A DNA stretch of 64,000 nt from Bacteroidales bacterium SW299 (GTDB taxonomy: Bacteria > Bacteroidota > Bacteroidia > Bacteroidales > Bacteroidaceae): the NCBI GenBank assembly GCA_019550975.1, contig SDWH01000002.1:237571-301570 (forward strand). Direction: 5' to 3'. The notes under the pieces were generated by a model that was not told where the DNA came from, did no database searches, and saw nothing but the letters and a program-made list of their open reading frames with translations. The position numbers and the translations under genes are program-made. This document shows positions 53,457 to 63,097 of this stretch, one piece after another; position 1 is the stretch's first letter; each line of letters starts with the position of its first letter.

Positions 53457-54754
53457 ATTACTTTGCTCTTGAAACTTCCTTTTGCCAGGCGGGTTTCCAC
53501 CGTATCTCCCGGCCGGAGTCTGGAAGCATCCGTCACCGCTTTTCCGTTTTTCAGTGTCATGCTGTATCCGCGTTTCAGCAGAATGTCGGGAGATGCGTCC
53601 TTGATGCGTTCTGAATACAGTTCGATCCGGTGCTTTTCGGTTTGCATACGCACCCGTAAAGCGGTCTGCATCCGTTGCAGGCATATTTCCTGACGGTGCT
53701 TTTCCGACTGGAAGCGCGTTTGCAGAGCTGTCCCTATCCGTCTTGCAAATCGTTCCTGAATGAAACTTTCTTGCTGGATCCGCAATTGTATTTTTGAAGG
53801 AATGCGTGCAAGCCAGCCGTCAAGCCTTTCTCTTTCGCGTACGATGCGCTGAGGCATTTCCTGGTAAATGTATTGGATGAAATTATCCAGGCGTTCTGCA
53901 GTCTGGCGCAGGTGGTTGACAAGAAACTCTGCCGCAGCGGTCGGGGTCTTTACACGCGTATGTGCAACCATGTCGATAACCGTATCGTCCCGTTCGTGTC
54001 CGATGCCGGTGATGATGGGCAAAGGAAATTGCGCACAGTTTGCTGCCAGATCGTAAGTGTCGAAACCCGACAAGTCGGATGTCGCTCCACCGCCGCGTAT
54101 GATGACCACTGCGTCCCAATTGTCTGCTTCCTCATAAATGCGGTTCAGGGCGGAAATGATGGAGATTTCAACCTTGTCGCCTTGCATGACAGCCGGAAAC
54201 AGACGGGGATAGAATACAAAGCCGAAGGCGTTGCTGTTGAGCTGGTTGCAGAAGTCGCCATAACCGGCGGCAGTAGGCGAGGAGATGACCGCTATCCGCT
54301 GTGCGGCTTCCGGAATTTCAAGCTCTTTGTTGAGTGTGAGTATGCCTTCCTTGTCCAGCCGGTTCAGAATCTCCTTTCTTTTGCGGGCCAGATCCCCCAG
54401 TGTGTAGGTCGGGTCGATGTCGACAACGGTGAGCGAATAGCCGTAAAGTTCGTGGAATCCTACAGACACCTTTACCAGCACTTTGATTCCGGAAACGAAT
54501 GTTTGTCCTGTTTCGCGTTCGAAATAAGCTCTGAGCCTTGCGAATGTGCCTGCCCATATAATGCCTCTTGCCTTGGCGATGAGCGTGTTTCCGGCAGGAT
54601 CTTTCTGTACGAATTCCAGATAGCAGTGTCCGCTGCTGTTGGCACGCACGTCGCTCGTTTCGGCCTGTACCCAATATGTATCGGGCAGGCAGGCTTCGAT
54701 GCTCCGCCTGACCAACGAGTTGAGCTGGACCAATGACAAGGGATTATTTTCCAT
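53453..54754 (-). CDS. xseA: Exodeoxyribonuclease VII large subunit
   Basis: The 433-residue protein has an N-terminal OB-fold (WVQAETSDVRANSSGHCYLEF), the catalytic domain with IAVISSPTAAGYGDFCNQL, VVIIRGGGATSDLSGFD, PIITGIGHERDDTVIDMVAH and TPTAAAEFLV, and a long C-terminal coiled coil, then the KRGYSMTLKNGK tail. It degrades single-stranded DNA with XseB. Its start overlaps the end of the subtilase gene by 11 nt. Confidence 0.96.
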   Translation of the reverse strand: MENNPLSLVQLNSLVRRSIEACLPDTYWVQAETSDVRANSSGHCYLEFVQKDPAGNTLIAKARGIIWAGTFARLRAYFERETGQTFVSGIKVLVKVSVGFHELYGYSLTVVDIDPTYTLGDLARKRKEILNRLDKEGILTLNKELEIPEAAQRIAVISSPTAAGYGDFCNQLNSNAFGFVFYPRLFPAVMQGDKVEISIISALNRIYEEADNWDAVVIIRGGGATSDLSGFDTYDLAANCAQFPLPIITGIGHERDDTVIDMVAHTRVKTPTAAAEFLVNHLRQTAERLDNFIQYIYQEMPQRIVRERERLDGWLARIPSKIQLRIQQESFIQERFARRIGTALQTRFQSEKHRQEICLQRMQTALRVRMQTEKHRIELYSERIKDASPDILLKRGYSMTLKNGKAVTDASRLRPGDTVETRLAKGSFKSKVI

Positions 54755-56132
54755 TCTCTTCTTTCAGTTTGCGTGCCAGCTGGAAGGCTTTCCATATGTC
54801 GGTCACTCCATATCCGTAGATGTTGTCGGGATAGGCATAGCGGTCGCTTGCCTTGTGGATTATGTCGATCAGTTCGAACACGTTCAGCCAGGGACATGCC
54901 TGCCACAAGCAGGCCGCCAGACCGCAGAATACCGGTGCGGCGAATGATGTTCCGTTGGCATAGGCCGTGCCTCCGTTCGTTCCCACAACGGCTGTATGCA
55001 TTCCGATGGCCATCACGTCCGGCTTGACCCGTCCGTCGGTTGTGTTTCCGACAGAAGAAAAAGGCGCGTTCAGTCCCATTGCGTCAATGGCTCCTACGGT
55101 CAATATGTTTTCTGCATCGGCAGGCGGAGTTATCTTTTTCCAGGTGGAAGCTCCGGAGTTTCCCGCGCTGCATACCACCAGCATGCCTTTCTTTGCCGCC
55201 ATCGAAGCCGATGCGGACATGAGTGACGTATGTCCGTCAAGCTCCCTGTACGTATAGTTGTCGGTTGCGTCGTTGAATGAGAAATATCCCAGTGAAGTGT
55301 TCACTATATCTGCACCCACACTGTCGGCAAATTCGACGGCTGCCGCCCAGTTGTCTTCTTCGGCCAACTGTTCGGAGTCGTTGTCTTCAGACCGGAGCAG
55401 CCAGAATCCGGCTTCGGGTGCCGTTCCCATCATTACGTGAGGCGCGTCGGCGGCAAGGCACGAAAACACTTTCATCCCGTGATTGTGTTCGGCGTAGATG
55501 TCTGACTGGGGGTTCACGAAATCTTTTGTCCCCAGTATGTGCGCGTGTCTGAAGATCTTCATTGCGTCTACGTTGTAGAACCCGGCATCGATCACCGCAA
55601 TTTCGATACCTTTTCCCCGAAACCCGGCTTTGTGTATGCTGTCGCCGCGATGCATGCGAATCTGGTCTGCCGCCACTCCGTATATGTCTTCCTGTTCGTT
55701 CCATTTGTTATCGACTTCTTTTTTTCTGTCGGCGGGACGAGGAGGGACAGAATCGGGCGAAGTCCATACTTTCCGCACCGATTCAACGAACGGGTTGATC
55801 AGGAAGCGCCGGGCGGTCTGTTCACTGTTCGTTTGCATCAGCACCGTATTGTTCCATTTGCTTGCCGATATGAATTTTCCTCCCTGGCTTTCCAGCTGGC
55901 GGATATAGGCGGCGCATACCGGCAGGTCGGTCGAGTCTATCTTCAGTCCCTGTCTGTTTCTTCTTTCGATGGAACGGGCGGAAAGAAACTCTTGCGGCCG
56001 GTCGAGGCTATAGGTGGTCTGTGACTTGTCTTTAAGCTGCACGCGGTAGCGGTATGAGGTGTTTTCCGCTGGCGCGGCAAGTGCCGAAGCCAGCATCAGT
56101 ATGCTCAATCCTATAAACTTCAGGTTCATCAT
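54744..56132 (-). CDS. Secreted S8 subtilisin-like serine peptidase
   Basis: The 462-residue protein is read from ATG 56132 (or the adjacent 56129), giving a signal peptide ending ALAAPA. A propeptide-like segment (about 25-140) is followed by the catalytic domain with Asp in IAVIDAGFYNVD, His in YAEHNHGMKVFSC, the oxyanion Asn region CSAGNSGASTW and Ser in GTSFAAPVFCGLAA. There is no sorting domain at the C-terminus. It is oddly placed first in an operon with xseA-xseB. Confidence 0.92.
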   Translation of the reverse strand: MMNLKFIGLSILMLASALAAPAENTSYRYRVQLKDKSQTTYSLDRPQEFLSARSIERRNRQGLKIDSTDLPVCAAYIRQLESQGGKFISASKWNNTVLMQTNSEQTARRFLINPFVESVRKVWTSPDSVPPRPADRKKEVDNKWNEQEDIYGVAADQIRMHRGDSIHKAGFRGKGIEIAVIDAGFYNVDAMKIFRHAHILGTKDFVNPQSDIYAEHNHGMKVFSCLAADAPHVMMGTAPEAGFWLLRSEDNDSEQLAEEDNWAAAVEFADSVGADIVNTSLGYFSFNDATDNYTYRELDGHTSLMSASASMAAKKGMLVVCSAGNSGASTWKKITPPADAENILTVGAIDAMGLNAPFSSVGNTTDGRVKPDVMAIGMHTAVVGTNGGTAYANGTSFAAPVFCGLAACLWQACPWLNVFELIDIIHKASDRYAYPDNIYGYGVTDIWKAFQLARKLKEENGK

Positions 56133-56150
56133 CTTTTTATTTTTGAGATG

Positions 56151-56158
56151 CAAAGATA
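56151..56158 (-). promoter_or_regulatory. -7 element of the subtilase-xseAB operon
   Basis: The minus strand reads TATCTTTG, 18 nt upstream of ATG 56132. Confidence 0.65.
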
Positions 56159-56188
56159 CACAAACTTTTTCTTTTGGCGAAAAAAGCG

Positions 56189-56196
56189 TAACTTTG
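56189..56196 (+). promoter_or_regulatory. -7 element of the MATE transporter gene
   Basis: TAACTTTG fits TAnnTTTG, 60 nt upstream of ATG 56257, divergent from the subtilase promoter 30 bp away. Confidence 0.6.
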
Positions 56197-56256
56197 CGTG
56201 ATTTTTTAGCAAACTTCCATTAACTTTCAATTTGTAAAATTTTAAAACGTCTTGTT

Positions 56257-57618
56257 ATGTCACAGAACGGAACAGCCGCCCGACTGGGAACCGAGCCTGT
56301 CGGTAGATTATTGATGCAGTATGCAGTGCCCGCTATCATAGCCATGACCGCATCTTCATTATATAATATGGTAGACAGCATTTTCATCGGTCACGGAGTA
56401 GGCGCAATGGCTATATCCGGACTTGCCGTAACTTTTCCGCTCATGAACCTTGCCGCCGCTTTCGGTTCGTTGGTCGGAGTGGGGGCTGCAACCATCGTTT
56501 CGGTGAAGCTGGGGCAGAAAGACTACCGGACAGCCCGGCAGGTTCTGGGCAATGTGGTTACGCTCAATGTGGTGATCGGCGTCCTTTTCACCATTGTCAC
56601 GCTTGCTTTTCTCGATCCGATCTTGTATTTTTTCGGTGCCAGCGAAGCCACTATTTCTTATGCGCGCGACTATATGGTGATCATTCTTTTGGGAAATGTC
56701 GTCACTCATTCTTACCTGGGGCTGAATTCGGTTCTCCGTTCGGCCGGACATCCGCAGAAAGCCATGTTCGCAACGATCATGACGGTGGTTATCAACACGC
56801 TGCTCGACCCGCTTTTCATCTTCACTTTTGATATGGGCATTGAGGGAGCGGCCGTCGCTACCGTGCTCGCGCAGGCCGTTGCCCTGATATGGCTGTTCAG
56901 GCTCTTCAGCAACAAGAACGAGCTTATTTATCTTCAGCGGGGCATCTATCGCCTGCAAAAGCATCTCGTTTCCGGTATCATAAGCATCGGTATGGCTCCT
57001 TTTCTGATGAATTTGGCGGCCTGTTTCATCGTGATTCTTATAAATAAGGGACTGAAGCAGTATGACGGCGACCTGGCGATAGGAGCTTTCGGAATCGTGA
57101 ACCGCATTTCCTTCCTTTTCGTGATGATTGTGATGGGACTGAACCAGGGGATGCAGCCGATAGCTGGATATAACTACGGTGCCCGCCAGTATCACCGGGT
57201 AAACCATGTGATGAAGCTGACGGTGATAGCGGCAACGGTTGTGACCACGGCGGGATTTTTGATCGGCGAACTGGTGCCCGAGCTGGCCGTAAAGGCTTTC
57301 ACTTCGGATGCAACCCTTGTGGATATGGGGGCGCGAGGGATGCGCATTGTCGTGATGTTTTTTCCGATAATCGGCTTTCAGATGGTTACGTCCAACTTTT
57401 TTCAGAGCATCGGAATGGCAAAGAAGGCCATCATCCTTTCGCTCAGCCGTCAGGTGATGATCCTGATACCTTGTCTGGTGATACTTCCTTTGTTCTGGGG
57501 AGCTGACGGCGTATGGTTCAGCATGCCCATATCAGATGCGGTAGCCAGCGTCATTGCCGCCGTGATGCTCTATCGCCAGTTCAAGTTCTTCAAGCAGCAT
57601 CCTGCTCCTCAACTCTGA
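56257..57618 (+). CDS. MATE family efflux transporter
   Basis: The 453-residue protein has about twelve membrane segments in two homologous halves. MATE features: N-terminal LGTEPVGRLLMQYAVPAIIA, MVDSIFIGHGVGAMAISGLA, LGLNSVLRSAGHPQKA and, in the second half, GLNQGMQPIAGYNYGARQY. It belongs to the DinF/NorM-type Na+- or H+-coupled exporters of cationic drugs and metabolites; the substrate is unknown. Monocistronic. Confidence 0.93.
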   Translation: MSQNGTAARLGTEPVGRLLMQYAVPAIIAMTASSLYNMVDSIFIGHGVGAMAISGLAVTFPLMNLAAAFGSLVGVGAATIVSVKLGQKDYRTARQVLGNVVTLNVVIGVLFTIVTLAFLDPILYFFGASEATISYARDYMVIILLGNVVTHSYLGLNSVLRSAGHPQKAMFATIMTVVINTLLDPLFIFTFDMGIEGAAVATVLAQAVALIWLFRLFSNKNELIYLQRGIYRLQKHLVSGIISIGMAPFLMNLAACFIVILINKGLKQYDGDLAIGAFGIVNRISFLFVMIVMGLNQGMQPIAGYNYGARQYHRVNHVMKLTVIAATVVTTAGFLIGELVPELAVKAFTSDATLVDMGARGMRIVVMFFPIIGFQMVTSNFFQSIGMAKKAIILSLSRQVMILIPCLVILPLFWGADGVWFSMPISDAVASVIAAVMLYRQFKFFKQHPAPQL

Positions 57619-57699
57619 GTGCGCATCTTTTGCGTTTGAATATGTGTTGATTTTCAGTGTTTTGCCTTGTGCTTCGGCAGGATGCCGCGGAGTTTTCTC

Positions 57700-57787
57700 C
57701 TCTTCACTGGAGTGATACGATCTCTTCACTCCAGCGATACGATCTCCTCACTGGAGTGATACGAACTCCTCACTCCAGTGAAGAGGT
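57700..57787. repeat. Four tandem 22-bp units with alternating palindromic cores
   Basis: Units start at 57700, 57722, 57744 and 57766. Their cores are CACTGGAGTG, CACTCCAGCG, CACTGGAGTG and CACTCCAGTG, so successive units alternate between a 10-mer and (nearly) its reverse complement, embedded in CTCYT...ATACGAT. Adjacent units can therefore pair with each other as hairpins. Confidence 0.8.
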
Positions 57788-57804
57788 TGATGTTGCGTGG
57801 TTCT
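57773..57804 (+). repeat. Left direct repeat flanking the inverted-repeat segment
   Basis: A 32-bp sequence beginning CTCCAGTGAAGAGGTTG recurs at 57964-57995 on the other side of the inverted-repeat segment. The first 17 bases are identical and the few differences after that are transitions. Confidence 0.7.
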
Positions 57805-57963
57805 CAGGGCTGACGCATTACTAAAGTCATTGATATTCAGAGTATCTGATATTTAGAGATATACTAAAGCCAGATAAAAAGGCTGTTTTTTACCTATAAA
57901 ATCAGCACATGCTGAATAATAAGTACTTAATAATCAATATTCTTTTTTAATGCGTCAGCCCTG
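57805..57963. repeat. 159-bp segment bounded by perfect 16-bp inverted repeats
   Basis: CAGGGCTGACGCATTA (57805-57820) and TAATGCGTCAGCCCTG (57948-57963) are exact inverted copies. The interior is AT-rich, has a TCAGCA/TGCTGA hairpin and no ORF or TAnnTTTG in either direction. It could be a MITE-like insertion, an invertible segment, or a large structured terminator. Confidence 0.7.
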
Positions 57964-57995
57964 CTCCAGTGAAGAGGTTGGCGTTGTGCGGTCTT
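57964..57995 (+). repeat. Right direct repeat flanking the inverted-repeat segment
   Basis: Second copy of the 32-bp sequence found at 57773-57804, starting directly after the right inverted repeat. Confidence 0.7.
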
Positions 57996-58076
57996 TTTTT
58001 AAGTTTTAAAGGGAAGGGTTGGGTATTTAAAGAGAAAAAATCATTTGTTTCTCTATGAATGTATACTTTTTTATTA

Positions 58077-58084
58077 TATATTTG
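58077..58084 (+). promoter_or_regulatory. -7 element of the susCD operon
   Basis: TATATTTG lies 63 nt upstream of ATG 58148 and excludes the longer frame from 58055. Confidence 0.6.
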
Positions 58085-58147
58085 TCGCCAATCTTGATAA
58101 TTAAGCCTAAAAACAACTTATTTGATTTTTTACCTAATAAATGCTTT

Positions 58148-61100
58148 ATGAGAAAAAACAAATCTTCCTATGGAAAAACGAATTGGGCAGGAACCCTATG
58201 GGCAGGAGTCTTGCTTGTATCGGCAGAGGGAATGTTCTTTCCGCTGTATGCTGCGGATACCGGCAGCAGTCTGTCAGTAAACGAAACGCAACAACAAGCC
58301 GACATCACTGTAACGGGACAGGTGCTTGACGAAGCCGGCATGGGGATTCCCGGCGCCAATGTGTCGGTAAAGGGGAAAACCGGATTAGGAACCATAACAG
58401 ACATGGATGGAAACTTCTCGCTGAAAGTACCTGGAAATTCCATACTGACAGTTTCGTTTATGGGTTATACCACACAGGAAAGAAAGGCCGTGGCCGGACA
58501 AACGATGCGCTTTAACCTGGTACCCGACAGCAAGGCGCTGGATGAAGTTGTGGTAGTAGGTTATGGTACGCAGCGCCGAAGCACGGTGACGGGTGCCATT
58601 GCTGATGTGAAGACCGACCGGCTGAAAGACATCACCGCCCCCAGCGTGAGCAACATGCTGCAAGGCAAGGTGGCAGGTGTGGTAGTCACCCCTTCTTCCG
58701 GACGTCCGGGCGACGGCGTGAGCATCCGTGTACGCGGTACAGGTTCTATCTCCGGAAGCCAGGAGCCTTTGTGGGTAATCGACGGTGTCATCGGTGAAGG
58801 TTCTGCCGAATTGAATCCCAATGATATCGAAAGCATCTCTATCTTGAAAGACGGTTCGGCTACCGCCCTCTACGGTTCGCGCGGCGCCAACGGTGTGGTA
58901 CAAGTCACCACCAAACGTGCTAAACTGGGTACTGCACAATTTAATGCGTCAGCCAAGTGGTCTGTTTCTCAATTGACAAAAGGCAACCTGGAAATGATGA
59001 ACGGTGCCGAATACTATGATTATCTGGTAACGGCCTATACCAACGCGGGAAATCTGGATGACCAATATTGGCTGCAGCCCTATCTGCGTGACCGCAACTT
59101 TGACTGGTGGGACTATGCCACGCAGAATGCATTGACTCAGAACTACAACATAAACTACACCTACGGTAACAACAAAATCCGTGCATATATTTCGGGTGAC
59201 TACTACACGGAAGAAGGTACCATCAAGGGGTACGATTATGACCGCTTTACTTTGCGTTCCAACACGGAATATATGGTAAACGACCGTCTGACGCTGAAAG
59301 CCAACATTGCCGCCAGCTACAAGGAAACGTTTAACCAGGAGTATTCGTTGGCTCACACCAGCTACACGCCATGGGATACGCCGTGGGATTCGCAGGGTAA
59401 TCTGAAAGACGGAAGCCAGGGTCTTCCCGCTACTGCAGAAGAAGCCGTATCAGCCAATCCGGATGATTACTGGTATAGCGACGGCGGTACAAACTTCGCC
59501 TACGACCGTCATCTGAACTGGGGCAAAAGCCGCTCTAACGGACTGGACGTGAATTTAGGTTTCACCTATAAGATTTTCGATTTCCTTACTTTTGAGTCAA
59601 ACAACAAGATCGGGTTCTCCAACAACTACAGCAGTACTTATACTGACCCGAAAAGCCGTGGCGGTGTAGGAACCAAAGGAAGCTATTACGATGCAAACAG
59701 CAATTCGCGTTCTGTTTACACCAACCAGCTGTTGCGCTTCATGAAAACGTTCGGCGACAAGCACGAGGTGAGCGCATACTTGTTCTACGAATACGAAGAA
59801 TACCGTTATTGGGATTTGACAGCTACAGCCTACAATATAGCGCAAGGTGCTGAAATCATCAGTGCTGGTGCAGATGACCCAGCCGCAAGCGGAACCAAGT
59901 ATGAAAACAAGAATGCGGCATACCTGTTTAACGGAAACTATACTTACGACGGCAAATACATGCTGCAGGCCATGGTGCGCCGCGACGGTTCCAGCCGTTT
60001 CGGTAGCAACAAGCGTTGGGGTACATTCTGGTCGGTAGGCGGCGGATGGAACATCCACAAAGAAGCCTTCATGGAAAACGTGCCCTGGATCAACGAACTG
60101 CGTGCCCGTGTTTCTTACGGTATCAACGGAAACCAGCCGGGCGGCTCTTACGACTATCTGACCAAGGCCAGCATTACGACCCAATACGACAATCAGATAG
60201 CCTTGATGACAAACTACTTGGGTAACCCCGATCTGGAATGGGAAGAAACCGGCAACCTGGACGTCGGTCTGGATATACGTCTGTTCGACCGCCTGAACAT
60301 TACGTTGGACGGCTATGTGAAAAAGACCAAGAACTTGCTTTACCTGCGCCACCTTTCGGCTGTGAGCGGTTTTAACCGTCAGACATCCAACAACGGAAAG
60401 CTGGAAAACAAAGGTTTTGAAATCACGGTAACTCCGGAAATCATCAAGACCAAAGACCTCTACTGGGACGTTACCTTCAACCTGGGTTACAACCACAATG
60501 AAATCACCTACATGCCCGACGGTGACGACTTGAGTTTCCAGGCCACGGCAGTGGGCTATCCTTACTTGAACTACTACATGCGCGAATGGGCGGGTGTGGA
60601 CACGATGACAGGCAAGGGCCTTTGGTTCAAAGTGGACAAGGCTACCGGTGAAAAGACCGTGACCAGCAATTATAACGAGGCAACGCCCGTCCTGCTTGAC
60701 GCTGTGCCTATTCCTGACATCAACGGTGCCGTTGCAACCAACCTGACATGGAAGGGCCTTTCGCTGAACGCCAACTTTACTTTCGCGGCCGGAGCCAAGA
60801 TTTACAACAGCATGCGTGCCGGCGCGTTGGACCGTGACTGCTCTCGTCCGAGCCAGGTGCCGATGAGGTTGCAGGACGGATGGAGCCGCTGGGAAAAACC
60901 GGGCGACATAGCCACTCATCCGCAGCTGATAGCCAACAGCAGTGCTGACAATTCAAATACGTCTACCCGTTATCTGGAGAATGGTGACTACTTTAAGCTG
61001 AAATCTCTCAGCTTGTCATACAGCTTGCCCAGCAAATGGTTGAAACCTCTTAAAATCAACTCGGCAGCAATCAACTTGACCGGTGAAAACCTTTTCACCA

Positions 61101-61222
61101 TCACCAAGTATTCCGGTCAGGATCCCGAAGTCTTGTTCTCCAGTTCATACAATGGAAGTGCCAGCAGTTTCGGCTATCCTACCGTACGCCGTTTTACAAT
61201 TGGCGTGAATGTTAATTTCTAA
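58148..61222 (+). CDS. SusC/RagA family TonB-linked outer-membrane protein
   Basis: The 1024-residue protein has a signal peptide (ending PLYAAD), an N-terminal carboxypeptidase-regulatory-like domain (about 45-125: VTGQVLDEAGMGIPGANVSV), a TonB box (DEVVVVGYGTQ), the plug (TGAIADVKTDRLKDITAPSV, VRGTGSISGSQEPLWVIDGV) and a 22-strand barrel ending FTIGVNVNF. It imports glycan oligomers with the SusD-like lid encoded 27 nt downstream. No sigma/anti-sigma or HTCS regulator is adjacent and no extended N-terminal STN domain is present, so ECF-type signalling is unlikely. Confidence 0.96.
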   Translation: MRKNKSSYGKTNWAGTLWAGVLLVSAEGMFFPLYAADTGSSLSVNETQQQADITVTGQVLDEAGMGIPGANVSVKGKTGLGTITDMDGNFSLKVPGNSILTVSFMGYTTQERKAVAGQTMRFNLVPDSKALDEVVVVGYGTQRRSTVTGAIADVKTDRLKDITAPSVSNMLQGKVAGVVVTPSSGRPGDGVSIRVRGTGSISGSQEPLWVIDGVIGEGSAELNPNDIESISILKDGSATALYGSRGANGVVQVTTKRAKLGTAQFNASAKWSVSQLTKGNLEMMNGAEYYDYLVTAYTNAGNLDDQYWLQPYLRDRNFDWWDYATQNALTQNYNINYTYGNNKIRAYISGDYYTEEGTIKGYDYDRFTLRSNTEYMVNDRLTLKANIAASYKETFNQEYSLAHTSYTPWDTPWDSQGNLKDGSQGLPATAEEAVSANPDDYWYSDGGTNFAYDRHLNWGKSRSNGLDVNLGFTYKIFDFLTFESNNKIGFSNNYSSTYTDPKSRGGVGTKGSYYDANSNSRSVYTNQLLRFMKTFGDKHEVSAYLFYEYEEYRYWDLTATAYNIAQGAEIISAGADDPAASGTKYENKNAAYLFNGNYTYDGKYMLQAMVRRDGSSRFGSNKRWGTFWSVGGGWNIHKEAFMENVPWINELRARVSYGINGNQPGGSYDYLTKASITTQYDNQIALMTNYLGNPDLEWEETGNLDVGLDIRLFDRLNITLDGYVKKTKNLLYLRHLSAVSGFNRQTSNNGKLENKGFEITVTPEIIKTKDLYWDVTFNLGYNHNEITYMPDGDDLSFQATAVGYPYLNYYMREWAGVDTMTGKGLWFKVDKATGEKTVTSNYNEATPVLLDAVPIPDINGAVATNLTWKGLSLNANFTFAAGAKIYNSMRAGALDRDCSRPSQVPMRLQDGWSRWEKPGDIATHPQLIANSSADNSNTSTRYLENGDYFKLKSLSLSYSLPSKWLKPLKINSAAINLTGENLFTITKYSGQDPEVLFSSSYNGSASSFGYPTVRRFTIGVNVNF

Positions 61223-61249
61223 ACTTGTACCTTTATAATAGACAACGAT

Positions 61250-63046
61250 ATGAACATCAAATATGCATTAAGTTCCTTAGGGCTGGCAACTGCCTTGGCA
61301 GGATGCAGCGTGGATACGAAATTGTACGATGGTATAGCGCTTGAAAGTATAGACGAACGTAACCTCGTGGAATTGTCGGAAGGCAGCTACCGGTTGCTGA
61401 AGAACGACAACGGACTAATAGACAATGGATTCCAATTCTTTGCCCTGAGAGGCGACGACGTGTGCTGGGGAGGAACATCTACAGGCGGTACATTTGACTT
61501 TTACGACTACAGCCGCAACGTTCAAAGCACGCTGACCGAATATGGATGGGAGCTGGGATACCGTATGATAGGCAATTGCAACCAGATTATTGATATGGTT
61601 GAAGCGATGGGCGACGGACGCTCGGAAGAGGAAACCATCATCATGGGCGAGAACTATTATTTGCGCGGTTTGGGCTACTTCTATTTGGTAAACTGGTTTG
61701 CGCAGCCTTATTCCAACAATCCCACACAGAATCCCGGCCTTCCGCTGAAGCTGACAAGCGATGCGGAGGATTATCCTGACAAGCGTTCTACCGTGGAAGA
61801 AATCTACCAGCAGGTGGTAAAAGACCTGAAGGCTGCCAGCACCTATATGACATTGCCGGCAGGTACGTTACCCAAAGACCACAATCACGCCACCAAGGAA
61901 GCTGCCCAGGCACTTCTGGCACGCGTATATCTCTACATGGGTGACTTGGATAACGCCTATTTAATGGCCGACAGCGTCATTCAGTCCGGACGCTTTGAAC
62001 TGCTGCAGGGAGAAGCATACTACAACTATCCGCAGCACGTGCCCGAAGATAATAAGGAAACAATCTTTGCCGTACGCCGTACCCGTCTGAAAGACGACGG
62101 CAGCTATAGTCGCCAGGGAGGGCTGTTCTTCCGTATCGACAAGCAAGGCTGGGAAGAAGTGTATGCTTCGAATCCTTATCTGGAACTGCTGGAACTGAAT
62201 CGGGACGAAAATGGTTTCCCTGTAGACCTGCGCAGCAAGTTCGTCACCAAGCGTTACGTTGAAGACGGCACAAACACCGACATATACGGTGTGCATGGCA
62301 ATGAAAACGGTACGTACAACGACTGGACATTTGTGTACAGCAAACGCCAGTCGGCCAGCAGCGCCAACTTTGTGATAAAGCAAATCGGTGTAACCAAGCA
62401 GGACGACGGCACATGGAAGATGAGCGATGAAGATGCCGCATCTTTCCAGAATGCCACTATCCAGGAGGAAAACTACAACTTGGGTTCACGCTATTATGTA
62501 AGGGGTACGGACGGCACCAAGTATATCGGGCGCATCGAACCGAGAGTCTACAATGCCAACACCTTGCGCCAGAAATCAACCGACTATCTGGTGTATGCCA
62601 TCAACAAGTTCTCTTACCAGGAGCAATTTTATCATTTGTGGTCGCCGGTTGTTTCCCGTCTGGCCGAAATGTACCTGATCCGTGCCGAATATTATGCAAG
62701 CAAGAACATGGTGCAGGAAGCGTTGGATGATGTGAACAGGTTGCGCAGCCGGGCAGGCATCCCTGAATGGACGACAACCAACATGCAGACGGCAGAAGCC
62801 GGACAACCCAAGGATATCATGAAAATCGTGGAGGAAGAACGCATGTTGGAGCTGGCGTGGGAAGGACACCGTTCGCTGGACATCTTCCGCAAGAAAGGCA
62901 CGCTGAACCGCATGTATCCGGGCGGACACACGCTTACTGTGGGTGACCAGTTCTGGGAAGTTCCCTACAATTCAACTGCGGTATGCGAATTTATCCCGCA
63001 AGGACAGTTCGATCAGTATCCTTATGATCTGGAACAGAATCCTTAA
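61250..63046 (+). CDS. SusD/RagB family surface glycan-binding lipoprotein
   Basis: The 598-residue protein has a lipobox (ATALAGCSVDTKLYD). SusD features are present: the TPR helices (EETIIMGENYYLRGLGYFYL, WFAQPYSNNPTQNPGLPLKL, EEIYQQVVKDLKAASTYM, AAQALLARVYLYMGDLDNA) and the C-terminal RAEYYASKNMVQEALDDVNR and EERMLELAWEGHRSLDIFR. It closes the SusC barrel and captures the glycan at the cell surface. It lies between SusC and a discoidin lipoprotein. Confidence 0.96.
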   Translation: MNIKYALSSLGLATALAGCSVDTKLYDGIALESIDERNLVELSEGSYRLLKNDNGLIDNGFQFFALRGDDVCWGGTSTGGTFDFYDYSRNVQSTLTEYGWELGYRMIGNCNQIIDMVEAMGDGRSEEETIIMGENYYLRGLGYFYLVNWFAQPYSNNPTQNPGLPLKLTSDAEDYPDKRSTVEEIYQQVVKDLKAASTYMTLPAGTLPKDHNHATKEAAQALLARVYLYMGDLDNAYLMADSVIQSGRFELLQGEAYYNYPQHVPEDNKETIFAVRRTRLKDDGSYSRQGGLFFRIDKQGWEEVYASNPYLELLELNRDENGFPVDLRSKFVTKRYVEDGTNTDIYGVHGNENGTYNDWTFVYSKRQSASSANFVIKQIGVTKQDDGTWKMSDEDAASFQNATIQEENYNLGSRYYVRGTDGTKYIGRIEPRVYNANTLRQKSTDYLVYAINKFSYQEQFYHLWSPVVSRLAEMYLIRAEYYASKNMVQEALDDVNRLRSRAGIPEWTTTNMQTAEAGQPKDIMKIVEEERMLELAWEGHRSLDIFRKKGTLNRMYPGGHTLTVGDQFWEVPYNSTAVCEFIPQGQFDQYPYDLEQNP

Positions 63047-63097
63047 CCTGAGCAATAATTCATACAATTCTATTTAATCCGATAAAAAAAGAGACAA

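Larger units (their letters stand above)
57619..58147. other. Structured intergenic region upstream of susC
   Basis: This 529-nt gap contains a 22-bp repeat array (57700-57787), a 159-bp segment between perfect inverted repeats (57805-57963) flanked by 32-bp direct repeats, the susC -7 element (58077-58084) and a short leader. No gene was recognised. Confidence 0.55.

Noticed and set aside
57700..57787. Possible CRISPR array
   Set aside because: The units are contiguous 22-mers with no variable spacers, and no cas genes are present.
59597..60919. 440-codon open frame on the minus strand
   Set aside because: Antisense to susC; composition is typical of a shadow frame and no -7 element precedes it.
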